Source of the DNA: Enterococcus canis NBRC 100695
Lineage (GTDB): Bacteria; Bacillota; Bacilli; Lactobacillales; Enterococcaceae
Direction of reading: 5' to 3'
DNA: 64,000 nt
Assembly: GCF_001544375.1 (NCBI RefSeq)
Contig: NZ_BCQJ01000004.1
Coordinates: 124,001-188,000 of the forward strand
Part shown: one piece after another, positions 42,257-52,432 of the stretch
Position numbering within the stretch: the stretch's first letter is position 1
Layout of the letters: each line of letters opens with the position of its first letter
The notes under the pieces: model-generated
Database searches by the model: none
What the model was told of the DNA's origin: nothing
The model's input: only the letters and a program-made list of their open reading frames with translations
Translations under genes and position numbers: made by a program

Positions 42257-44155
42257 ATGAAAGAAAAGCAACGTGAATTATTGCTGTTTTTATTGCAACA
42301 GGATACTGTTATTTCTTCCACGGCTATTGCCCAGGCATTAGGCATTTCAAAACGCACCGTCAAAAACTACATCGCCGAGTTGAATACCATAGCTCCCGAG
42401 ATGATTGAAGCCACTAACAAGGGGTATTGCGTTCAACGGGAAGCTGTTTTACAATTATTGGAACCAGTGCCACGAGAATTGCCTGACTCCTTTAAAGCTC
42501 GGGCCCTTTATATGATTAAAGAAGCCTTGATTAAGCATCGCAGCTTGACCATTATGGAAATCGAAACTGAATTATTCGTCAGCGAGTCGACTTTACGTAG
42601 TGATTTAACAAAAATGAGCCGCACTTTTGGCTCCGAGGAGCTGCGCTTTGCCATTCGTCATGAGACGCTGGTGATTGAAGGGGAAGAGAAAGAAAAACGC
42701 CGCTTAATGTCCTTGGTGATTTTTGAGGAAATGCCGCGTCAGTTTATTGACATGGCGATTTTAGAGAAGAATTTCTGTCCTGAGGATGTTCAAAAAATCG
42801 TTAGATTAATCCGGCAAGTCACCGAAAAAACCAACTATTATTTGAACGATTTTGCTTTTATGAATCTCGTGCTGCACCTATTAATCTTGGTGGAAGCTGT
42901 CCGCAATGGTCACGTTTTGGTGGCGCGGGAAACTTCTAGTGTTTGGCTAGGACCAGAGCAAGCCCAATTAGTGAATTATCTGATTGCTGATTTGGAAGCG
43001 GCCTTTACGATCCATTTAAATGCCTCCGAACGGGAAGAAATGCACGTGCTATTTCAAGCAAATACTAATTACTTACCAACCAATGATTTCCAAAAAATCC
43101 AGGCGGTCGAAGGGACAGAGTTACTCCAGCAAGTGGACTATATCGTCCAAAAGGTCCATGAAAATTATGGCATCAACTTACATAGTCAAGCTTTTACCGT
43201 TTCATTTGCCCTCCATTTAAGTGGACTAGTAGCGCGGGCCAAAGAACAGAATTTTATTAAAAACCCCATGCTAACTTCCATCAAAAAGGATTTCCCTATC
43301 GTTTATGCCATTGCCGTTTACGTGGCTTTACTAGTGGGACAAACTTATAACGTCACGATACCAGAAGATGAATGCGGCTATTTAGCCTTACATATTGGCT
43401 CTGAACTAGAAGAACAGCGCAAAAACCAAAGCAAGATTCGGACCGTCTTACTTTGTCCCAAATATATGGATCTCGATGTCAAACTCTATCAAGAAATCGA
43501 AAAGCACTTCAACAATACCTTGAATATCATTGCTGTCGTCCCACAATTAACGGAGGTTGCTGCGTTGGACTTTGACTTGTTGATTTCGACCTTGGATGCG
43601 CCTTTTACAAATCACTATCATACCGTGCAGCTTTCACCTATCTTCAATGAAGAACAAAAGAATCATCTAATCAGTGAACTGGCGACGATTCGGTCATTTC
43701 AAAAACGCAAAATTTTATTTGAAAACTTTGACCGCTACTTTTCGGAAAGTGTTTTTTGGTTGGAACCCCCGGAAAGAGAACGGGATCCTTTGCTAAAGGT
43801 TATGTGCCAGCGCCTACAGGAACAGGAAGTCGTCCCAACTGGTTTCTATCAGCATGTTCAAGAGCGGGAACAAGCCGCTTCAACCGCCTATGATGCTATT
43901 GCAATTCCTCACTCAATCCACACGGAAGCTGATAAAACCACCATTGCTGTGGCCTTATCAAAAGCTGGCATCAAGTGGCAAGATAAAAAGGTCCATATCG
44001 TACTGCTAACCGCCTTAAATGAATTTGACCGCAAACAGTTTTTTGATATTTACGAGGCGGTCATTGATCTATTTGATCATCCCGAGACCTACTCCCAACT
44101 CTTAAAAATCACCTCTTTCCAAGAGTTTCGTCAATTATTACTAAAAAAAAGCTGA
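42257..44155 (+). CDS. BglG/LicR-type PRD transcriptional activator
   Basis: A 632-residue PTS-controlled regulator. Domains in order: HTH_11 (SSTAIAQALGISKRTVKNYI, 20-40), a second HTH (LTIMEIETELFVSESTLRSDL), two PRDs (about 170-380; histidines in VLHLLILVEAV and FALHLSGLV), an EIIB-Gat-like segment (VLLCPKYMDLDVKLYQEI), and an EIIA-Fru-type domain with AIAIPHSIHTE near the C-terminus. This is the LicR/MtlR layout, which activates transcription when the PTS is working on its sugar. It is divergent from the cellobiose PTS, so it probably controls that operon. GGGAGGAG precedes the ATG. Confidence 0.88.
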   Translation: MKEKQRELLLFLLQQDTVISSTAIAQALGISKRTVKNYIAELNTIAPEMIEATNKGYCVQREAVLQLLEPVPRELPDSFKARALYMIKEALIKHRSLTIMEIETELFVSESTLRSDLTKMSRTFGSEELRFAIRHETLVIEGEEKEKRRLMSLVIFEEMPRQFIDMAILEKNFCPEDVQKIVRLIRQVTEKTNYYLNDFAFMNLVLHLLILVEAVRNGHVLVARETSSVWLGPEQAQLVNYLIADLEAAFTIHLNASEREEMHVLFQANTNYLPTNDFQKIQAVEGTELLQQVDYIVQKVHENYGINLHSQAFTVSFALHLSGLVARAKEQNFIKNPMLTSIKKDFPIVYAIAVYVALLVGQTYNVTIPEDECGYLALHIGSELEEQRKNQSKIRTVLLCPKYMDLDVKLYQEIEKHFNNTLNIIAVVPQLTEVAALDFDLLISTLDAPFTNHYHTVQLSPIFNEEQKNHLISELATIRSFQKRKILFENFDRYFSESVFWLEPPERERDPLLKVMCQRLQEQEVVPTGFYQHVQEREQAASTAYDAIAIPHSIHTEADKTTIAVALSKAGIKWQDKKVHIVLLTALNEFDRKQFFDIYEAVIDLFDHPETYSQLLKITSFQEFRQLLLKKS

Positions 44156-44184
44156 ACGCCTTTTTATCAGGCGTTCAGCTTTTT
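44143..44184. terminator. Bidirectional terminator after the PRD regulator
   Basis: AAAAAGCTGAACGCC pairs with GGCGTTCAGCTTTTT around TTTTTATCA. It overlaps the ends of both converging genes. Confidence 0.85.
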
Positions 44185-44590
44185 AAGCTTCACTGAGTTC
44201 AAATGTTACCGGAGCTTCTTGGAATAATTCTTGGAAAATTTGCTGAGTCTTCGCTAATACTTCAGCCTCCGCCAGACTATTTTTAGTCTTAATGGTTTGA
44301 CCATTAGCTTGATATGTTAGCATGATTTGATTGTAGCCTTCGTTTAAAGCGACTTGGCGTGCATCTTTAGTAAACAAGATTACATCTTCTTCGCTATCAA
44401 AGTTCAGCTCTGTCCGCCAGCCCTTCTTTTGCGCGAGGGTCATGACTAGAGCTGCCACCTCTAAGCCTTCAGCCGTCATACTTTTGCCGTCCTCAAAATG
44501 CAACACATAATTCTTGTAGTTGATAGGACCACAAGCATTGCAGCCACCTTCTGTGATATATTCTTTACTCGTTATCTTGATGGTTTCCAT
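44183..44590 (-). CDS. Conserved-looking hypothetical protein with N-terminal CxxC
   Basis: A 135-residue soluble protein. The N-terminus has GGCNACGP, a CxxC that could bind metal or be redox active; the rest is mixed alpha/beta (YVLHFEDGKSMTAEGLEVAALVMTLAQKKGW). No family recognised with confidence. Single gene, with a GAGGTGATGAAATGG context at the start. Confidence 0.6.
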   Translation of the reverse strand: METIKITSKEYITEGGCNACGPINYKNYVLHFEDGKSMTAEGLEVAALVMTLAQKKGWRTELNFDSEEDVILFTKDARQVALNEGYNQIMLTYQANGQTIKTKNSLAEAEVLAKTQQIFQELFQEAPVTFELSEA

Positions 44591-44637
44591 TTCATCACCT
44601 CGCGGTCATTATACCCTTTTTTCGGCAGTTCGTTAAG

Positions 44638-45576
44638 TCAGCTTTGACGAATTAACTGTATGATTTTCTCCGTCGCATCGGCGCCTTCTGGGGTTGGTAG
44701 TAATGGGAAAACATGCATCATATCCTGATAGGTCAAAACCTTGACGGGTAATTGCTGCCGTTGCGCTATTTCTTGATAACGCAAAGCGTCACCATGTAAG
44801 ATGTCATGGGTACCGGTAAAAATTGTCACCGGCGGCAAATCAGCCAGCGGACCATATAAAGGACTCACTAAAGGGTCCGTTGGCGCTAGTGGTTCAGCAT
44901 AAATAGCCCCCTGCTCCCGTAACCGATCCGCTTCCAGCATAGGATCATTAGGCTGCAATTGTAAAATCAACGAATCTGTCATGGTAATATCCAACCAGGG
45001 CGAAATGAAAATGGCTTGTTGCGGCAAAGGTAGCTTTGCTTGCCGTAATTGTTGTAATAGCGCCAAGCCTAAACCAGCCCCTGCAGAATCCCCCATCAAA
45101 ATAATTTTTTCCGCCGGGGTTTCAGCCAAAAGCGCTTGATAGCGTTCCATTACCATGCGATGGGCATCTTGAGCATGATAGGCGGGCGCCTTCGGATAAA
45201 CCGGCAAAATAATGCGGGCTTGCAGCTGTTCTGCCACTTGATTCAGCCACTTAAAATGAAAACTAGCCGGTGGAGCCCAGTAGGCACCGCCGTGTAAGTA
45301 AAAAATTGTATACTCTGACCAGTCATTATAAGGGATTAATTCAAAGGTATCCCGAAAATCACGATAAAGCTTGTAAGGATAGTTGCGGGCGCTTTTAGGC
45401 AGTTCATAAGCCCTTAAACTATTTTCAAAAGACTCAGCATACGAGCGCTTAGGAAAAATCGGTAAATGGCGAACGGCTTGTTCCACTAGGCGGCTTTTAG
45501 GGCTAGGGTGTTGAGGCAGGCGGCTCCACAAATAACCACCTAAAGCTAAGCCAGCCAACCAATATCTTTTCTTCAT
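44638..45576 (-). CDS. Alpha/beta hydrolase, HSL-type esterase
   Basis: A 312-residue esterase/lipase-like protein. Oxyanion-hole motif YLHGGAYW and nucleophile elbow GDSAGAG are those of the hormone-sensitive-lipase family; the likely acid and base residues follow in FTGTHDILHGDA and MMHVFPLLPTPEG. The N-terminus MKKRYWLAGLALGGYLWSRLP is a single hydrophobic segment that could anchor or export it. The ATG at 45576 follows AGGTGAGGTGAGA. Substrate unknown. Confidence 0.8.
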   Translation of the reverse strand: MKKRYWLAGLALGGYLWSRLPQHPSPKSRLVEQAVRHLPIFPKRSYAESFENSLRAYELPKSARNYPYKLYRDFRDTFELIPYNDWSEYTIFYLHGGAYWAPPASFHFKWLNQVAEQLQARIILPVYPKAPAYHAQDAHRMVMERYQALLAETPAEKIILMGDSAGAGLGLALLQQLRQAKLPLPQQAIFISPWLDITMTDSLILQLQPNDPMLEADRLREQGAIYAEPLAPTDPLVSPLYGPLADLPPVTIFTGTHDILHGDALRYQEIAQRQQLPVKVLTYQDMMHVFPLLPTPEGADATEKIIQLIRQS

Positions 45577-45639
45577 CTGTCTCACCTCACCTTTATGATA
45601 CCGCACTTTGCTTATTTTCCATAAGTGAAATACCCTACT

Positions 45640-45671
45640 AAAAAAAGAGCCCGCTTGCGCGGGACTCTTTT
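45640..45671 (-). terminator. Terminator after aspS
   Basis: Minus-strand AAAGAGTCCCGC / GCGGGCTCTTT hairpin with loop GCAA and a T7 tail; overlaps the stop codon of aspS. Confidence 0.8.
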
Positions 45672-47436
45672 ATTCTTCCACTGAGGTTACATCTAAGTTC
45701 AATTCAAATAATTGTAATGGTGAAACCGGACTTGGTGCTTCCGTCATAGGATCCATGGCTTTGCCATTTTTAGGGAACGCGATGACTTCCCGGATATTAT
45801 CTTTACCTGCCAACAACATTACTAAACGGTCCAATCCCAAGGCAATACCGCCGTGTGGAGGGAACCCATAGTCTAAGGCTTCTAATAAGAAACCAAATTG
45901 CTCTTCGGCAGCTTCTTTCGTAAAGCCTAAAGTAGCAAACATTTGCTCTTGGACTTCACGCTGATAAATCCGCAAAGAACCGCCCCCTAATTCATAACCA
46001 TTCAAGACAACGTCATAGGCTTCTGCGTGGACTTTCCCTGGATCTGTGGCTAATAGTGGAATATGTTCCGCTTTTGGCAAAGTGAAAGGATGATGTGCTG
46101 ACACATAGCGGCCGGCTTCTTCATCGTATTCTAAAAGCGGCCAATCAACGACCCACAAGAAGTTGAATTTACTTTCATCAATCAAGCCTAACTCTTTAGC
46201 AAGACGAGTCCGTACTGCGCCTAAAGCCGCAGCCACGATGGCTGGTTGATCAGCAGCAAACATCAGTAAATCGCCTGGTTCAGCGTCCATGGCAGTTACA
46301 ATGGCGTCACCGGCTTCAGTCAAGAATTTAGCGATCGGTCCTTTTAGACCATCGGCTTCCACTTTGACCCAAGCTAAACCTTTGGCGCCAAATTGACCGA
46401 CATATTGGCCTAGTTGATCCATATCTTTACGAGAATAGTTAGCAGCCGCCCCTTTGGCGTTGATTGCCTTAACTTGACCGCCATTTTCCAGCGCCATTTG
46501 GAATACTTTAAAGTCAACGTCTTTAACTGTTTCAGATAAGTCTACTAGTTCCATCTCAAAACGAGTATCTGGTTTGTCGCTACCATAACGGCTCATGGCT
46601 TCGTCATAGTTCATACGTGGGAATGGCAGTGGAATTTCCACGTTCAAGGCTTCCCGCATCACTTTGGCTAACATTTCTTCTGTGAAGGTTTGAATTTCTT
46701 CTGGCGTTAAGAAAGTCGTTTCAATATCGATTTGGGTAAATTCTGGTTGTCGGTCCCCCCGCAAGTCTTCATCACGGAAACATTTAACAATTTGATAGTA
46801 GCGGTCAAAACCGGCCCCCATCAATAGCTGTTTGATGATTTGAGGCGACTGTGGCAATGCATAGAAATGCCCCGCATGGATTCGTGAAGGCACCAAGTAG
46901 TCCCGCGCACCTTCTGGCGTTGATTTCGCCAAGTAAGGTGTTTCCACATCCATAAAATCATGGTCATCTAAATAATGACGGACTGATTTCGTCACTTGGT
47001 GGCGCAGCTTAAAGTTTTGCAGCATAGAGGGACGGCGCAAATCTAAGTAACGGTATTTCATCCGTAGGTCGTCATTAACATTGTTGTCGTCTTCAATTAG
47101 GAATGGCGGGTTTTTCGCTTGGTTCAAGATCACGATCTCGTCCGCAATCAGCTCAAAGGCTCCTGTCTTCATCTTGTTGTTAACAGCTTCTGGCGTCCGG
47201 TTAGCTAATTTGCCGCGGACCTCTAAGACAAATTCGCTCCGACAAGTATCAGCGACTTCCCAAGCTTCTTTAGCATGCTCAGGATTGAAGACAACTTGGA
47301 CAATGCCTTCGCGGTCGCGCAAATCGATAAAAATCAAGCCACCTAAATCACGGCGCTTTTGCACCCATCCTTTTAATGTCAGTTCCTGTCCGACTAACTC
47401 TTGGCTGACTTCGCCACAATAAACGGTTCTTTCCAT
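45670..47436 (-). CDS. aspS: Aspartyl-tRNA synthetase
   Basis: A 588-residue class II synthetase that charges tRNA-Asp. N-terminal OB-fold anticodon domain ([30 protein letters not shown]), class II motif 2 ([18 protein letters not shown]), the bacterial GAD insertion, and motif 3 ([16 protein letters not shown]). Full length for a bacterial AspRS. It follows hisS by 11 bases, and an AGGAG site lies 8 bases before the ATG at 47436. It is read through the hisS T-box leader, so both synthetases answer to uncharged tRNA. Confidence 0.95.
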   Translation of the reverse strand: MERTVYCGEVSQELVGQELTLKGWVQKRRDLGGLIFIDLRDREGIVQVVFNPEHAKEAWEVADTCRSEFVLEVRGKLANRTPEAVNNKMKTGAFELIADEIVILNQAKNPPFLIEDDNNVNDDLRMKYRYLDLRRPSMLQNFKLRHQVTKSVRHYLDDHDFMDVETPYLAKSTPEGARDYLVPSRIHAGHFYALPQSPQIIKQLLMGAGFDRYYQIVKCFRDEDLRGDRQPEFTQIDIETTFLTPEEIQTFTEEMLAKVMREALNVEIPLPFPRMNYDEAMSRYGSDKPDTRFEMELVDLSETVKDVDFKVFQMALENGGQVKAINAKGAAANYSRKDMDQLGQYVGQFGAKGLAWVKVEADGLKGPIAKFLTEAGDAIVTAMDAEPGDLLMFAADQPAIVAAALGAVRTRLAKELGLIDESKFNFLWVVDWPLLEYDEEAGRYVSAHHPFTLPKAEHIPLLATDPGKVHAEAYDVVLNGYELGGGSLRIYQREVQEQMFATLGFTKEAAEEQFGFLLEALDYGFPPHGGIALGLDRLVMLLAGKDNIREVIAFPKNGKAMDPMTEAPSPVSPLQLFELNLDVTSVEE

Positions 47437-47447
47437 TTTCTTCACTC

Positions 47448-48746
47448 CTATTCAAACATGATGGTGGTCATTTCGTCATAAATCTCATCAAAGGTTGCAT
47501 AAACGTCCGCTAAAGCATAGGTTTGCTCATGACCAGAAGTCATGTTTTTGATTTTGACTTGGCCTTGGGCTAGTTCATCTTCCCCTAAAGTAAAGACCAA
47601 CTTTGCATTTAACTTATTGGCTGTCTTAAATTGGGCTTTTGCTTTGCGGTTCAAGAAATCGCGATCAGCCGAAAAGCCGAAGCCGCGAATTGCTTGAACT
47701 AATTTCAAGCTTTCCATGTTGGTGGCTTCACCTAAGCCCACCACATAAGCGTCTAATTCTTCAATTACTGGGATAATAACTTCTTCTGCTTCTAAAGTCA
47801 GCAAGACCCGTTCAATCCCCATGGCAAAACCAAAGGCTGGGGTAGCCGGGCCACCTAGCTCTTCTACCAAGTGATCATAACGGCCACCAGCACAAATCGT
47901 TGTTTGGGTCCCTAGCCCTTTGGCATCATTCATGATTTCAAAAATTGTGTGGGAATAATAATCTAAGCCCCGCACCATGTTGCTATCCACCACAAAAGGA
48001 ATCGACAAACTCGCTAACATACTCTTGACCGCTTCAAAATGCGCCCGGCTGGTTTCGTTTAAGTAGTCTAAAATCGATGGCGCTTGCGCCACGACTTTTT
48101 TATCTTTAGGATCCTTACTATCTAAAACGCGCAGCGGATTTTCCCGCAAACGTCGTTGTGAATCTTGGCTTAATTCCGCTTCAAAAGGCAATAAATAATC
48201 AATCAGCGCTTGCCGATAGGCTTGCCGACTTTCTTTGTCTCCTAATGAATTGATTACTAAGGAAACATGTTTAATGCCTAATTGCTTGAAAAAGTCTAAC
48301 GCCATCGCCATTGATTCCACATCCACCGCGGGATTAGCCGAACCAAAGGCTTCCACCCCGATTTGATGGAATTGTCGCAAACGGCCAGCTTGCGGACGTT
48401 CATAGCGGAACATAGGCCCAACATAAAACATTTTGTAGGGTTTCGTATACTCGGGACCGTATAATTTATTTTCGACAAACGAACGAACGATGGGGGCAGT
48501 GCCTTCTGGTCGCAAGGTAACGTGACGCTCCCCTTTATCATAGAAATCATACATCTCTTTTGAAACGATGTCGGTCGTATCCCCGACACTACGGGCAATC
48601 ACTTCGTAATGCTCAAAAATGGGTGTCCGAATTTCTTGGTATTGATAGTCGCGGAACAACAAACGGGCCGTTTCTTCAATAAACTGCCACTTTTCCGAAG
48701 CGCCAGGCAAAATGTCATTGGTTCCTTTTGGTCGTTGATAATTCAT
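47448..48746 (-). CDS. hisS: Histidyl-tRNA synthetase
   Basis: A 432-residue class II synthetase for tRNA-His. Motif 1 region [12 protein letters not shown], motif 2 [20 protein letters not shown], the histidine-A motif [12 protein letters not shown], motif 3 [12 protein letters not shown], and a C-terminal anticodon-binding domain. The ATG at 48746 is used, with GAGAGG 9 bases upstream; an ATG three codons earlier sits directly on that site. First gene of the hisS-aspS operon. Confidence 0.95.
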   Translation of the reverse strand: MNYQRPKGTNDILPGASEKWQFIEETARLLFRDYQYQEIRTPIFEHYEVIARSVGDTTDIVSKEMYDFYDKGERHVTLRPEGTAPIVRSFVENKLYGPEYTKPYKMFYVGPMFRYERPQAGRLRQFHQIGVEAFGSANPAVDVESMAMALDFFKQLGIKHVSLVINSLGDKESRQAYRQALIDYLLPFEAELSQDSQRRLRENPLRVLDSKDPKDKKVVAQAPSILDYLNETSRAHFEAVKSMLASLSIPFVVDSNMVRGLDYYSHTIFEIMNDAKGLGTQTTICAGGRYDHLVEELGGPATPAFGFAMGIERVLLTLEAEEVIIPVIEELDAYVVGLGEATNMESLKLVQAIRGFGFSADRDFLNRKAKAQFKTANKLNAKLVFTLGEDELAQGQVKIKNMTSGHEQTYALADVYATFDEIYDEMTTIMFE

Positions 48747-48770
48747 TTTCTTCATCCTCTCTGTGAATAC

Positions 48771-49003
48771 AAAAAAGCCCGTCCTTTGTTAAACAAAGGA
48801 CGAGCGACAATGCACACGCGGTACCACCTAAATTGGGAAAAAATCCCCTCTTTTACGATTAACGCTCGTGAACGGAGTGGCTTTGCACACACTCTTCTCC
48901 AGAATGTCTTTCATTATAAAGAATACATGTCCCTGCTTTCAGCCACGGCAGGTCCTCTCTTAAGCACGCCCTATAACTACTCTTTCTTTCACTGAATCTT
49001 GAT
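48771..49003 (-). ncRNA. T-box leader controlling hisS-aspS
   Basis: The minus-strand leader has the T-box sequence AGGTGGTACCGCG (TGGTACCGCG at 48817-48826), followed by a terminator hairpin CGTCCTTTG / CAAAGGACG with a T6 tail at 48771-48802. Upstream, an AGAGAGGACCTGCC...GCAGG region fits the distal Stem I. Uncharged tRNA-His would stabilise the antiterminator and raise expression. The specifier codon was not located with certainty. Confidence 0.9.
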
Positions 49004-49080
49004 ATTATTTATAAACTTACAAGATAGTGTCAGGAAAGTCAAGTCCCAACCTTACTTTTGTTGCCTGGCAGTCAGTTTGA

Positions 49081-50691
49081 TTAGATGCCTTCTGAAAGAT
49101 CCCGTTGTCGGTAGCCAACATAACCTAATAGGAAAAGGCCAATGCTGATTAAAGTGATCACTACAAAGGGAACCCATTCAAAATCAGCTACTGGCAGCTG
49201 CGGCAACCAGCTTTGAATCGCCGTTTTTAAAAACCAATCAGGTAAATCCAAGATACCATCAAAGTAATTCAACAATAGTGAATAGGCTAAGTAAGCATAA
49301 ATTACTTTGCCGGCCCCTGGTAGCCAACCTAAGGACACCGCCGCCAAACCAGTAAAGAAGAGGACAGCTGGTAAGAAGTTGAAGCCCGCGGCTAGAAAAT
49401 CTGACATGGATAAGGTACTATCCCCCATCACAGCCAAAGCCGCGCCGCCTAAGCCACCTGCCGTCAACAGAATACCCAGCGCTCCCATCACAATTGCTAA
49501 GAAAATGGTGGTCCAATACCACTTACCGCGACTGACTTTTGTCGCAAATAACTGGCTAAGGTGGCCGCGATTTTCTTCAGCTGCTAACTTATTGACTAAA
49601 ACAATTGGTAAAATAGCTGCTAAGCCCACTAAGATCAGCATAATCGTACTAGTAAAGGAGGCTTCTAGAGAAACGCCTGACTGCGTAAACATTTGTTTTA
49701 GCAAATCATTACTTTCCAAAAAGGTTTGCATATCACCATAAATCGACCCATAGGCTGCCCCTAATAAGACAAAGGCCACTAACCAGCTGATAATAACGCC
49801 TCGATTCAGACGTAGTAGTAGACCTGGTACTGAAAGCAAGGTCGCTTTCGCGTGGGCGCGCCCTTCCCGCTCAGGCAAATAGCCGGCCCCCATATCACGA
49901 CGACTTTCCAACAGAAAGGCAACCCCCGTCATAACTACACTGAATACTAAGCCATAAAGTAGTGGCTTACTATCGTTATTGGTGAAGGGATGGGTTAAAT
50001 AAGTCCACCCCATGGGATTCCAATAAGACCAGTCGATATTCGTGACATCACTACTAGCTCGTAACGTATAGAGTACGCCCACAATGGCCAGGCTAACTCC
50101 GGTAGCGCCAGAACTATTAGGCATGATTTGTGCAAATACTAGCGCAATTACCCCACCTAAAAGGCCCGCTAAACCAACAGAGGCCCCAAAAAGATAAGCG
50201 CCACCCGCCTCCATGGAAGTGACTCCAAAGCTAGTCATTAAAGTGCCAATAAAGGCCGCCAATAGTAGATTGATCAACACTACTTCTACCAAAACGGCGA
50301 AGGAGTTGGCTAAACGTCCTACTTGGAAGGAGCGAACCAATTCCGTTAAGCCCAAGTCTTCCTCTTTACGGGTATGACTCACCACATGCAGGGCACTGAT
50401 AATCATGGCAAATAATCCTGAAAAAAGCAGCATTTCATTGGCATACATGGCACCAACTGTATAATCTGCAGCTTGTGTCACCGGCGAAGGTCCAATCATT
50501 GCCACCATCGCGGGGTTTTGCATTGTCTCATACATTCCCTGCAAGCCTTGACCTTTGGCTAGCTCTTCAAAGGCCGGCACAAAGCCGCCGGTAAAAAGAC
50601 CTAGACCAGCTATCCAAAATAGTATTTTCTTCCAATCACGCTTTAAATACTGCCATAGCAGTACGCTCCAACGAGCAAAATTTTCCGTCAT
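49081..50691 (-). CDS. ABC-2 type exporter permease (polyketide/antibiotic exporter type)
   Basis: A 536-residue permease with about twelve helices, arranged as two similar halves of six, each opening with a WxxxL..WIAG-type helix (ILFWIAGLGLFTGGFVP and GVIISWLVAFVLLGAAYG). An SHTRKEEDLGLTELVRS-type cytoplasmic loop is typical of the TetR-controlled exporter family that includes tetronasin and other polyketide exporters. Works with the ATPase gene immediately upstream, 18 bases apart. Substrate unknown, possibly drugs or lipid-like compounds. Confidence 0.82.
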   Translation of the reverse strand: MTENFARWSVLLWQYLKRDWKKILFWIAGLGLFTGGFVPAFEELAKGQGLQGMYETMQNPAMVAMIGPSPVTQAADYTVGAMYANEMLLFSGLFAMIISALHVVSHTRKEEDLGLTELVRSFQVGRLANSFAVLVEVVLINLLLAAFIGTLMTSFGVTSMEAGGAYLFGASVGLAGLLGGVIALVFAQIMPNSSGATGVSLAIVGVLYTLRASSDVTNIDWSYWNPMGWTYLTHPFTNNDSKPLLYGLVFSVVMTGVAFLLESRRDMGAGYLPEREGRAHAKATLLSVPGLLLRLNRGVIISWLVAFVLLGAAYGSIYGDMQTFLESNDLLKQMFTQSGVSLEASFTSTIMLILVGLAAILPIVLVNKLAAEENRGHLSQLFATKVSRGKWYWTTIFLAIVMGALGILLTAGGLGGAALAVMGDSTLSMSDFLAAGFNFLPAVLFFTGLAAVSLGWLPGAGKVIYAYLAYSLLLNYFDGILDLPDWFLKTAIQSWLPQLPVADFEWVPFVVITLISIGLFLLGYVGYRQRDLSEGI

Positions 50692-50709
50692 GTCTCTTCC
50701 TCCGTCCCG

Positions 50710-51591
50710 CTAACCTTGATAATGCCGCATGAAAAGATCTTCCAGTGTCGGCGGCACAGCTTCAAATTTCGTCACATCAAGTTTTGCGGCAGCAGCTAGG
50801 ATTCCATTGATTTCTTGGTTATCTGCCGAGAAGGTCGCCTGTTTAGCGGTCAATTTCAAATCATGAACTCCCGGAACTTGTGCCAAGGTATTCAAGTCCC
50901 CTTTAGCGGCAATTGTGACTGTCGAACGGGTTAAGTGGCGCAATTCTTCTAAAGCACCAGTTTCTACCACCCGTCCTTGACGAATGATAACCACCTTATC
51001 GGCCAGCCGTTCGACTTCGCTTAAAATATGGGAAGACAATAAGATGGCTTTGCCTGCCTGTTTGATTTTTGCTACTTCTTCTTGGAAAACAGCCTCCATT
51101 AATGGGTCCAAACCGGAAGTTGGTTCATCAAAAATATACAATTCAGACTCTACTGCTAAAGCCGCAATCAAGCCCACTTTTTGGCGATTTCCCTTTGAAT
51201 AACCTTTGGCTTTTTTCTTGGGATCTAACTCAAAACGTTCAATTAGATAATCCCGCTTAGCCGGATCCCCTTGACCATGCAGTTTCATAAATAGATCAAT
51301 AATCTCGCCACCAGTCAAACTGCCCCATAAAGACACGTCTCCCGGTACATAAGAAATATTTTTGTGGATAGCAAGACTATCCCGCCAAACATCTTTACCA
51401 AAAATAGTTGCTTCCCCGGCATCCCGCTGAATAATCCCTAAAAGTGTGCGAATTGTGGTTGATTTGCCCGCACCATTGGGACCGATGAAGCCCACCACTT
51501 CTCCCGGATTGACGGAAAATGACACATCATGCAATGCCGTAAATTTTCCAAATTTCTTTTGCAGCCCTTGAACTTTTACCATTTCTCCCAT
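50710..51591 (-). CDS. ABC exporter ATP-binding protein
   Basis: A 293-residue ATPase. Walker A GPNGAGKST, Q-loop YVPGDVSLWG, signature YSKGNRQKVGLIAALA (a YSKGN variant common in drug-export ATPases), Walker B LYIFDEPTSGLDP, switch histidine in LLSSHILSEVERL. A C-terminal extension of about 70 residues follows. The ATG at 51591 is 8 bases after GGGAG; an ATG three codons later is also possible. Transcribed from a TTGACT-N17-TATTAT promoter (51659-51687) that overlaps a repeat, divergent from the TetR gene. Confidence 0.87.
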   Translation of the reverse strand: MGEMVKVQGLQKKFGKFTALHDVSFSVNPGEVVGFIGPNGAGKSTTIRTLLGIIQRDAGEATIFGKDVWRDSLAIHKNISYVPGDVSLWGSLTGGEIIDLFMKLHGQGDPAKRDYLIERFELDPKKKAKGYSKGNRQKVGLIAALAVESELYIFDEPTSGLDPLMEAVFQEEVAKIKQAGKAILLSSHILSEVERLADKVVIIRQGRVVETGALEELRHLTRSTVTIAAKGDLNTLAQVPGVHDLKLTAKQATFSADNQEINGILAAAAKLDVTKFEAVPPTLEDLFMRHYQG

Positions 51592-51653
51592 TTTTAAGAC
51601 TCCCTTGATATTCGTTCTATGATCCGTTAATTTTAAACTATATCCATCTAACG

Positions 51654-51670
51654 AGTTCATAATATCTCTT
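51654..51670. promoter_or_regulatory. 17-bp repeat copy 1 on the ABC exporter promoter
   Basis: AGTTCATAATATCTCTT. It covers the -10 box (TATTAT on the minus strand, 51659-51664) and part of the 17-base spacer from the -35 TTGACT (51682-51687). Likely TetR operator for the exporter. Confidence 0.7.
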
Positions 51671-51725
51671 TCTAGCAGACTAGTCAACGAAAACAGCAAG
51701 TATTTTAAACTATTTTTTCATTTAC

Positions 51726-51742
51726 AGTTCATAATATCTCTT
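51726..51742. promoter_or_regulatory. 17-bp repeat copy 2 on the tetR promoter
   Basis: Identical to the copy at 51654 and in the same orientation. It fills the spacer between TTTACA (51721-51726) and TATAAT (51744-51749) of the plus-strand promoter, so the regulator probably represses its own gene too. Confidence 0.7.
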
Positions 51743-51792
51743 ATATAATAGGAAGAGATTTTCCAACTATTGATGAAAGCAGGCGAATTCTA

Positions 51793-52392
51793 ATGAATGG
51801 TTTTGAAAAACGAGCAGCTGCGAAGCAACGCCAGATTTTAGAGGCGGCTTTTCAATTGATGAATACGGAAAGCGGCGTCGATAATCTGACTATGGATAAA
51901 GTCGCCCAGCTGGCCCACGTTTCAAAGGCAACCGTCTTCAAATATTTTCAAAGCAAAGAAAATTTGATTCAAGCCGTCTTTAAGGATTTTTTAGAGACTA
52001 TGAAACAGGAATCTATGGCAATTATCAACGCGCAATTACCTTTTGAAGAAACCATCATGGCTACTAGCCGTTACGAACTGGATAAATTTGAAACAACCCA
52101 ACGCCGTTTTTTTATTGATTTAATGGACACCTTGACGGCGGAAGGCCCCCAAGGTCAAACCCTAATCCATGAGGAATACACCCAGCAAAGTCTCCAAGTC
52201 ATGCTAGAATTATTCCACCGTGGCCGCAAAGAAGGCAAGGTAGACCTAAAATATTCCGATGAATTTCTATTGCTCTATTTCCAAGCACTCGTTGAAGGGC
52301 TCTCTTCACCTTTGATCTATTCCCGCATCTTACCGTATACCGCCGAATGGGTAGAGGTTTTGTTAAAAGGCATCGCCCCTGCTCCTAAATAG
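51793..52392 (+). CDS. TetR family transcriptional regulator
   Basis: A 199-residue repressor. The N-terminal HTH is LTMDKVAQLAHVSKATVFKYFQSKENL (32-58), standard TetR; the C-terminal ligand domain is helical and not assignable. It sits divergently to the ABC exporter pair with matching repeats in both promoters, so it very likely controls the exporter and itself and releases on binding a substrate. Start at the ATG after AAAGCAGGCGA; the site is weak. Confidence 0.88.
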   Translation: MNGFEKRAAAKQRQILEAAFQLMNTESGVDNLTMDKVAQLAHVSKATVFKYFQSKENLIQAVFKDFLETMKQESMAIINAQLPFEETIMATSRYELDKFETTQRRFFIDLMDTLTAEGPQGQTLIHEEYTQQSLQVMLELFHRGRKEGKVDLKYSDEFLLLYFQALVEGLSSPLIYSRILPYTAEWVEVLLKGIAPAPK

Positions 52393-52432
52393 AAAAAAGT
52401 CTTGGGTCACTATAATGGCCCAAGACTTTTTG
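52393..52432. terminator. Bidirectional terminator between tetR and efp
   Basis: AAAAAGTCTTGGG pairs with CCCAAGACTTTTT around a loop of about 12 bases. Confidence 0.85.
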
